Assembly (NCBI RefSeq): GCF_001667505.1
Contig: NZ_LZHZ01000001.1
Coordinates: 93,476 to 157,475 of the forward strand
Length of the DNA: 64,000 bases
DNA from: Mycobacterium sp. ACS1612
Lineage (GTDB): Bacteria > Actinomycetota > Actinomycetes > Mycobacteriales > Mycobacteriaceae
Direction: 5' to 3'
Positions 58,698-64,000 of this stretch are shown one piece after another (positions within the stretch are counted from its first letter, which is position 1; every line of letters begins with the position of its first letter). The translations under genes and the position numbers were made by a program. Below the pieces are notes generated by a model that saw nothing but the letters and a program-made list of their open reading frames with translations, had not been told where the DNA came from and ran no database searches.

Positions 58698-59905
58698 CGA
58701 AAGTCGAAGGCCACCTTCACCGCGCCGGACTTCGCCTGATCCGCGATCGCCAGAAACGCCTCCCGCCACTGCGACAGCCGGAATGTGTGAGTCAGCATGG
58801 GGCGCAGATCGATTCGGCCGTCTGCGACGAGGCCGAGGTAGTGCTCGATGGCATGCTTGCGCCGGCCTTCGACCTCCTCGACGCCGAATGCGTTTGAACC
58901 CACCCAGTTGATCTCCTTGAAGTACAGCGGGCTCCACTCCCATCGCCCCGGCGCGTGTACGCCTGCCTTCACCAGCGTTCCGCGCGCCTTGAGCACGCGG
59001 ACACCGACCTCGAAGGTCTCAGGCTTGCCGACGGTGTCGTAGACGACGTCCACTGCACCCGGATACGCCATCGGCAGTCCCTGCAACGGCTGCCGCAGCC
59101 GACCGCCGCCCCACGCCGCGAGTTCCTCGACGACGGCGAGTCGCGGTTCGTGCGCAAGCACCAGATCGGCGCCGAATCGACGCGCCAACTGCGCCTGCGC
59201 GTCGAACCTCGCCACCACGGCCACCGCAACCTGCGGGTACAGCGCCCGCAGCGCGGCAACCGCGCACAGGCCGAGCGAGCCCGCGCCGTACACCACCGCA
59301 CGGCCCGACACCGGCGGTGGATGCCGGGTGATCGCGTGCAGCGACACCGAGAACGGATCGGCGAACACCGCGACCTCGTCGGGCACCGCGTCCGGCACCG
59401 CGAACAGCATGCTGTGATGCGCGGGCATCAACTCGGCGTAGCCGCCGGTCACATCGGCGGACACCCCGGTATGGATGCCCGGCTTGATATCACCGTCGGT
59501 GAAGCTCCAGCACAGGCTGTAGTCGCCGACTTCGCAAGCCGGACAGGCCGGTTCGATGCCGCGCGGGGCGCAGGACAGCCACGGATTGAGCACTACGCGC
59601 TGGCCGACGTCCAGTCCGCGCGCGCACGGCCCCAACGCCACCACGTCGGCCACCACTTCGTGGCCCATCACTTGCGGAAAGGAGCAGAAGGCGGCCAGCG
59701 CGTTGTCGGCGTCGCCCTCGCCGAAGTCGAGCAGGATCTGCTTGGAGTCCGAGCCGCAGATGCCGGTCAGCCGCGGCTTGGTGATCACCCAATCGTCGTG
59801 CAACGGCACGGGATCCGGCACATCACGAAGCGCGACGGGCGATCGGGAGAGCCGGTCGGGCACCTCGACCGGTTCGGGCGGCACCCCGAACATCAACGCC
59901 CTCAT
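58694..59905 (-). CDS. Zinc-dependent alcohol dehydrogenase family protein
   Basis: The 403-residue medium-chain dehydrogenase has a catalytic zinc site with ICGSDSK and QVMGHEVVADV, and a structural-zinc-like cysteine loop, CAPRGIEPACPACEVGDYSLC. The Rossmann segment is AVVYGAGSLGLCAVAALRAL. Some motif order differs from classic ADH, so it may act on a polyol or a hydroxyacid rather than ethanol. ATG 59905 overlaps the stop of the SDR gene upstream (ATGA), so the two form a small redox operon. Confidence 0.87.
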   Translation of the reverse strand: MRALMFGVPPEPVEVPDRLSRSPVALRDVPDPVPLHDDWVITKPRLTGICGSDSKQILLDFGEGDADNALAAFCSFPQVMGHEVVADVVALGPCARGLDVGQRVVLNPWLSCAPRGIEPACPACEVGDYSLCWSFTDGDIKPGIHTGVSADVTGGYAELMPAHHSMLFAVPDAVPDEVAVFADPFSVSLHAITRHPPPVSGRAVVYGAGSLGLCAVAALRALYPQVAVAVVARFDAQAQLARRFGADLVLAHEPRLAVVEELAAWGGGRLRQPLQGLPMAYPGAVDVVYDTVGKPETFEVGVRVLKARGTLVKAGVHAPGRWEWSPLYFKEINWVGSNAFGVEEVEGRRKHAIEHYLGLVADGRIDLRPMLTHTFRLSQWREAFLAIADQAKSGAVKVAFDFR

Positions 59906-60666
59906 GTCATGCCTGCCGCTCCGGCGATGTAGGTGTCGATGTCGGCGTTCTTCAGATCGACGACGGCTTTCATGTCGGGCACGTAATGCTCGAAGCCGTC
60001 GCCGCCCAGCGCTGAGATGATGCCCGCGGCCACGTCTTGCGGGCTGAACTTCGGGCCGTCGTAGACGGGTTCGTCGTTGTCGGGCTGGTCCCAGATCTCG
60101 GTGTCGACGGGTCCCGGTTCGATCAGCTTGACCTCGACGCCGGTGCCGTGCAGGTCGACGGCCATCGCCTCGCTCCAGCCGCACAACGCGAATTTGCTTG
60201 CACAGTAAGCGGCTTCATGGATGATGCCGAGCCTGCCGCCGACGCTGGACACGTTCACGATCAGCCCATCGCCACGTTCGAGCATGCGCGGCAACACCGC
60301 CAGCGTCAGGCGCATGGGCGCAAAGAAGTTCACCCTCATGACGGCCTCGACGTCGTCGGGTGTCAACGCGGTCACGGCCCTGCGCTTCGGCACTGCCGCG
60401 TTGTTCACCAGTACGTCGATCCCGCCCATGGCGTCCCACGCCTGTTGTCCTATTGCGCCGGCGTCTGCGGCAAGGTCGGCCACCCACATCTGCGACTGTC
60501 GCGATGCCTCGCGACAGTGGTCGAGCACCGCTGCGAGACGGTCGCGTCTGCGGGCGATCAGCCCCACGACCGCCCCGTCGGCGGCCAGTGCCAGGGCCAG
60601 CGCGGCACCGATCCCCGACGAAGCACCGGTGATCAGCACCCGCTTGCCCTGCGAGGCGAAAGCCAT
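59902..60666 (-). CDS. Short-chain dehydrogenase/reductase
   Basis: The 254-residue SDR has VLITGASSGIGAALALALA (cofactor), NNAAVPKRRA, Ser in NVSSVGGRLG, and the Tyr-x3-Lys pair YCASK. The Arg after the first turn (ARRRDR) favours NADP. It is translated immediately before the zinc dehydrogenase (overlapping stop/start), so the two may act in sequence on one substrate. Start ATG 60666. Confidence 0.92.
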   Translation of the reverse strand: MAFASQGKRVLITGASSGIGAALALALAADGAVVGLIARRRDRLAAVLDHCREASRQSQMWVADLAADAGAIGQQAWDAMGGIDVLVNNAAVPKRRAVTALTPDDVEAVMRVNFFAPMRLTLAVLPRMLERGDGLIVNVSSVGGRLGIIHEAAYCASKFALCGWSEAMAVDLHGTGVEVKLIEPGPVDTEIWDQPDNDEPVYDGPKFSPQDVAAGIISALGGDGFEHYVPDMKAVVDLKNADIDTYIAGAAGMT

Positions 60667-60693
60667 ACCTACAGGCTGACGTATGCGGCCGGG

Positions 60694-62490
60694 TTAGAAG
60701 CGGTATTCGCCCAGCCACAGCGCGCTGACGCCGGTCAACGACCGCTCGACCTGGCTGACCGCACCGGCCACCGAGCGGCCCACCAACGCTGCAAGCGCGT
60801 CCGGCAGCGACGCCGCGGCAGGTTGAGACGATGCCTTCGGCCGCAACATGTCCATCAGCGACGACCCCGGATAGCTCACGAGGCGCACGTCGGTATCCGG
60901 TTCCAGGCCGGCGAGCACCTTGGCGCGCGTGACCGCGGTGCGCAGTCCGCCGAGTTCGTCGACCAGCCCGCGCTCCAACGCATCGGCGCCCGTCCACACG
61001 CGGCCGCGGGCGATCGCATCGACGGCCTCGACCGTCATCTTGCGCCCCTTGGCCACCCGCTCGACGAAGTCGGTGTAGAACAGGTCGGCCTCGGCCTCGA
61101 CATGCGCATGCTGCTCGTCGGTGAACGGATGGTTGATCGACCACGCGTCGGCGTTGGCGTTCGTGCGCACCGAGTCGGAGCCGACGCCGAGGCGATCCTT
61201 GAGTTCGCGGGCCACCAGCTTGCCCGTCACAACACCGATCGAGCCGGTGATGGTGCCTGCGTTGGCGACGATCGTGTCGGCAGACATCGACACGTAGTAG
61301 CCACCCGATGCAGCGACCGCGCCCATCGACGCCACTATTGGCTTACCGTTGTCGCGGATCCGATTCACTTCGCGCCAAACGGTTTCCGATCCGGTCACCG
61401 AACCGCCGGGGCTGTCCACACGCAGCACGATCGCCGAGACGTCGTCGTCGGCGGCCGCCTCGCGCAACGCCGCGGCGATGGTGTCGCCGCCCGCGCTTGA
61501 ACTGCCGAACGGCAACACCTGCGGGCCGCCGCGCCCGCTGACGATCGGGCCGTGCAGCGTCACGACGGCGATCCTCGGCTTCGCCTTGCGTCCGGGGATC
61601 GGCGGGGTGGGCGGCATGGGCCGCGACGCAGTGGCCCTCGCATACCGCGACAGATACAGCCGGGGCGGCGCGTCGTCAGAATCGGCGTCACCCTTTTCTG
61701 GTGAAATCCCGGGCGCACCAACGAATTCGCTGATGCGGGCGTACGCCTCGTCGCGGAAGCCGATGCGGTCGACCAGGCGTCCAGTGACGGCGTCGTCGCG
61801 CAGCAGCGGCGCCTTGTCGGCGAGGGCGTCGACCTCGGAGGTCTCGAGATGCCGTGCGTCTGCAACCGCCCGCAACACCTGGCCGTGCAGACTCTCGATC
61901 AGCCTGCTGTCGGCTTCGCGGTGCGCGTCGGTGTAGCGATCCTGTGTGAAAAGGTTTGCCGCCGATTTGTATTCGCCGCGCGCGATGAACTGCGCCTCGA
62001 TACCCGCCTTGTCGAGCGCGTCACGCAGGAACATTGCATTGGTGGCGAAGCCGACGAGGCCCACCGTGCCCGACGGCTGCATCCACACCTCACGGAAGGC
62101 CGACGCCAGGTAGTACGACAGCGTGCCAGGATAAGTCTCGGCCCACGCCAGGGACGGTTTCACGTCGCTGAACGCGAGGATGGCAGCCCGCAGCTCCTGC
62201 ACCGGGCCTGGCGCGGCCGCGGGTATCTGCACCCGGGCGATCAGGCCCGCCACCCGCGGATCCTCGGCGGCGCGGTGAATGGCGGCGACAGCTTCGCGCA
62301 ACACCAACGGCTTGCCGCCGCTGGCGATCATCGCGAACGGATCGAAGCCGCCGGTCTCCTGCGGCATCGCCTGCAAATCCAGTTCGAGCACGCACCCGTC
62401 CGGCACGCCATGGTGCCGTGCGGTGTCCACCCGCTTGGCCAGGTTGCGCAGGTCGTCGATGCCGGGAACACCAGACAGGAAAGCAAACAT
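60694..62490 (-). CDS. sppA: Signal peptide peptidase SppA, 67K type
   Basis: SppA degrades cleaved signal peptides in the membrane. The 598-residue duplicated-domain form has the Lys of the catalytic dyad in [13 protein letters not shown] (N-terminal half) and the Ser in [16 protein letters not shown] (C-terminal half), as in the E. coli 67K enzyme. I place the start at ATG 62490 ([17 protein letters not shown]); the frame upstream of this is not family-like. It equals Rv0724, which neighbours this methyltransferase/aldolase group in M. tuberculosis. The N-terminal helix is weak, so membrane anchoring is not obvious. Confidence 0.92.
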   Translation of the reverse strand: MFAFLSGVPGIDDLRNLAKRVDTARHHGVPDGCVLELDLQAMPQETGGFDPFAMIASGGKPLVLREAVAAIHRAAEDPRVAGLIARVQIPAAAPGPVQELRAAILAFSDVKPSLAWAETYPGTLSYYLASAFREVWMQPSGTVGLVGFATNAMFLRDALDKAGIEAQFIARGEYKSAANLFTQDRYTDAHREADSRLIESLHGQVLRAVADARHLETSEVDALADKAPLLRDDAVTGRLVDRIGFRDEAYARISEFVGAPGISPEKGDADSDDAPPRLYLSRYARATASRPMPPTPPIPGRKAKPRIAVVTLHGPIVSGRGGPQVLPFGSSSAGGDTIAAALREAAADDDVSAIVLRVDSPGGSVTGSETVWREVNRIRDNGKPIVASMGAVAASGGYYVSMSADTIVANAGTITGSIGVVTGKLVARELKDRLGVGSDSVRTNANADAWSINHPFTDEQHAHVEAEADLFYTDFVERVAKGRKMTVEAVDAIARGRVWTGADALERGLVDELGGLRTAVTRAKVLAGLEPDTDVRLVSYPGSSLMDMLRPKASSQPAAASLPDALAALVGRSVAGAVSQVERSLTGVSALWLGEYRF

Positions 62491-62553
62491 CTTCCGAGCG
62501 TACCGACGCCCCGCCAGATCACACCAAGGCCCGGACACGCCTACCGTGGACGT

Positions 62554-63486
62554 GTGAAATTCTCGATTTCCATTCCTCAGCGGGCAGCGGACGGCTTCGA
62601 CGCCGACGGCACCCGCGACTTCCTGAAGCGGGCCGAAGAACTGGGGTTCGAAGGCGGCTGGACGCTGGAGCAAATCGTGGGGCCCGCACCGTCTCTCGCG
62701 CCTCTGCAGCTGCTGTCATGGGCCGCCGCGCATACCACCCGGTTGCGGTTGGGCGTCGCCGTGCTCATCACGTCGCTGCATGACCCGCTGCAACTCGCGA
62801 CGGCCATCACTGCCGCCGACCAACTCAGCCACGGTCGGCTGGATGTCGGCGTCGGCCACGGCGGCAACTTCAGGCCTTTCTCGGCGTTCGGCGTCGAGAA
62901 GGACACGTTCGTGAGCTATTTCACCGAAGGCCTCGCGTTGATGAAAGCCGCCTGGTCCGACGAACCGACCGTGACCTTTCACGGCCGCTTCCGCGATGTC
63001 GACAGTCTGCTGATCGAGCCGAAGCCCGTGCAACGGCCGCACCCGCCCCTCTGGTTCGGCGGCGGCGCCCCCAAAGCCCTGGCCCGCGGGGTGCGGCTTG
63101 GTGACGCGTTCATGGGCGCCGGCTCGTCGACTACCGAGAGTTTCGCCGAAGCAGTGCAGGTGGTGCGCCGCGAACTCGACGAACAAGGCAAGGACGCAAC
63201 AAGATTCAGGATCGCCAAGCGCGTCTACCTGACCGTCGACGACGACGCGACCCGCGCCAGGGAGCGGGTGCTCGCCGGTCTGCACCGCATCTACGGCGAC
63301 GCACTCGCCTCCCGACTGGGCGACGTCCCGGTGGCAGGCACCGTCGACGACGTGGTCCATGGGCTGCGCGAGGTCATCGATGCCGGAGCCGAGATGATCC
63401 TGTTGAACCCGGTCGGCCAGGACGTCGTTGAAGATCGTGAGCAGATGGAACGGCTTGCTGCAGAGGTGATTCCGCAGCTCAGCTAA
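62554..63486 (+). CDS. LLM-class F420-dependent oxidoreductase
   Basis: The 310-residue luciferase-like family protein has KFSISIPQRAADGFDADGTRDFLKRAEELGFEGGWTLEQ, LDVGVGHGGNFRPFSAFGVEK and FGGGAPKALARGVRLGDAFMGAGSS. This is the longer LLM subgroup and differs from the two at 18.8-20.5 kb. Start GTG 62554 gives the normal N-terminus MKFSIS. It is divergent from sppA with 63 bases between the starts. Substrate and cofactor are inferred from the family only. Confidence 0.88.
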   Translation: MKFSISIPQRAADGFDADGTRDFLKRAEELGFEGGWTLEQIVGPAPSLAPLQLLSWAAAHTTRLRLGVAVLITSLHDPLQLATAITAADQLSHGRLDVGVGHGGNFRPFSAFGVEKDTFVSYFTEGLALMKAAWSDEPTVTFHGRFRDVDSLLIEPKPVQRPHPPLWFGGGAPKALARGVRLGDAFMGAGSSTTESFAEAVQVVRRELDEQGKDATRFRIAKRVYLTVDDDATRARERVLAGLHRIYGDALASRLGDVPVAGTVDDVVHGLREVIDAGAEMILLNPVGQDVVEDREQMERLAAEVIPQLS

Positions 63487-63489
63487 CAC

Positions 63490-63520
63490 ACAGCTTTTGC
63501 TGAAAATTAGCTGTTTTAAG
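63490..63520 (+). terminator. Candidate terminator after the LLM gene
   Basis: ACAGCT (63490-63495) and AGCTGT (63509-63514) can pair across 13 bases, followed by TTTAAG. A competing small hairpin CAGC-TTTT-GCTG lies at 63491-63502. It begins just after the LLM stop (63484-63486) and before a small secreted gene. The weak stem makes a terminator or attenuator role uncertain. Confidence 0.4.
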
Positions 63521-63549
63521 TTTGTGATCTTGGTGGTAGAACCGGAGAC

Positions 63550-63894
63550 ATGATGGCGAAACTGAAATTCCTCGCCCCGCTGGTCATGGCGGGTGCGGCC
63601 GCGACGGCGATCGCCGCCGCACCGGTGGCCGCCGCCGAGTCCATCGCGGCGTTGACAAGCACATCGATCACGCAGTTCGCACCCGAAAGCCCTGGCGGCG
63701 ACGGCTGCTACAACGGGGTCTGCGGTAGCGGCGACGCGGGCGGCGGCAGTGGATGCACCGCCGACGGCACGTGCGGGGGTGGTGGGCCGCTTGGCGGCGG
63801 TGGGTGCACTGCCGCAGGCGCGTGCGGCCACGGCGGACCGTCGGGTGGCGGCGGCTGCGTCCCCGGTGTCGGCTGCTTCAACTGGGGCCAGTAA
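63550..63894 (+). CDS. Small secreted Gly/Cys-rich protein
   Basis: The 114-residue product has a signal peptide (about 1-28, MMAKLKFLAPLVMAGAAATAIAAAPVAAAE). Its mature part is unusual: eight cysteines in four C-x(4,5)-C pairs (CYNGVC, CTADGTC, CTAAGAC, CVPGVGC) separated by Gly-rich linkers such as GGGGPLGGGGC. The last three read as imperfect repeats of about 19 residues. It ends CFNWGQ. I do not recognise a family. ATG 63553 is an alternative start. It could be a metal- or disulfide-bound surface peptide. Confidence 0.75.
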   Translation: MMAKLKFLAPLVMAGAAATAIAAAPVAAAESIAALTSTSITQFAPESPGGDGCYNGVCGSGDAGGGSGCTADGTCGGGGPLGGGGCTAAGACGHGGPSGGGGCVPGVGCFNWGQ

Positions 63895-64000
63895 CGCAAG
63901 CAAAAGGGCCCCGCCACGCCGTGTGAAGTGGTCCCCGGAAGTTGGACCGAGAAATTTGGTTCCTTCTTCTGGGGAGTACTTTTTTGCATCCGTGTAGTTC
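63895..64000 (+). other. Window end, no supported gene
   Basis: The last 106 bases after the small secreted gene contain no convincing gene start or known element. A lower-GC stretch with TACTTTTTTG lies at about 63975-63986. An open frame on the minus strand (63708-63989) is antisense to the repeat-rich gene and looks like a shadow. Confidence 0.4.

Overview
The window is high-GC actinobacterial DNA and almost certainly chromosomal DNA from a mycobacterium, probably a rapid-growing Mycolicibacterium-type species; I cannot name the species. The evidence is an ESX-4 type VII secretion locus beside cutinases, RmlB/RmlC, F420-type LLM oxidoreductases, a 13E12/DUF222 HNH gene, sigL/rslA, and an array of TIGR00027-family methyltransferases. 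Gene order matches two M. tuberculosis blocks (as I recall, Rv3447c-Rv3465 and Rv0724-Rv0737 plus Rv0751c-Rv0753c). Those blocks are far apart in M. tuberculosis but joined here.

Layout: 0-6 kb ESX-4 core (eccC4 cut by the left edge, eccD4, mycP4, eccB4). 6-8.6 kb DUF4331 protein, CGNR zinc-finger regulator and EamA exporter. 8.6-10.8 kb three secreted cutinases. 10.7-15.3 kb the alpha ribosomal operon on the minus strand (infA-rpmJ-rpsM-rpsK-rpsD-rpoA-rplQ-truA). 15.6-18.8 kb a response regulator fused to a thioredoxin-reductase-like flavoprotein with its own histidine kinase. 18.8-20.5 kb two tandem LLM oxidoreductases. 20.5-21.9 kb an HspR-like regulator, Hsp20 and mini-DnaJ stress module. 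21.9-23.5 kb rmlB-rmlC. 23.6-27.2 kb valine/isobutyrate catabolism (mmsA-fadE9-mmsB) behind a perfect 20-bp palindrome. 27.2-30.9 kb HNH protein, beta-lactamase-fold esterase and HAD phosphatase.

31-39 kb holds a NarL-type two-component system facing a five-gene minus-strand operon (ThDP lyase, SRPBCC protein, KAS III-like enzyme, HisC-like aminotransferase, MarR regulator). Upstream of it are rslA and sigL. Both the sigL promoter and the promoter of the five-gene operon read TGAACC-N16-CGT(A/G)TC, so the operon looks like a SigL-controlled small-molecule pathway. I consider this the best candidate for an undescribed system. 39.2-41.9 kb mapA-adk-secY. 42-45.8 kb four tandem methyltransferases, one carrying a 27-bp minisatellite. 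45.8-48.8 kb sugar kinase, D-2-hydroxyacid dehydrogenase and class II aldolase.

48.8-58.7 kb contains a methyltransferase/AraC pair and then an acetate module: acs, a LytS/LytTR-type two-component system, and two DUF485 plus sodium:solute symporter pairs. 58.7-64 kb has a Zn-alcohol dehydrogenase/SDR pair, the signal peptide peptidase sppA, another LLM oxidoreductase, and a small Gly/Cys-rich secreted protein. No gene-free stretch exceeds about 300 bases. I see no rRNA, tRNA, insertion sequence or CRISPR array.
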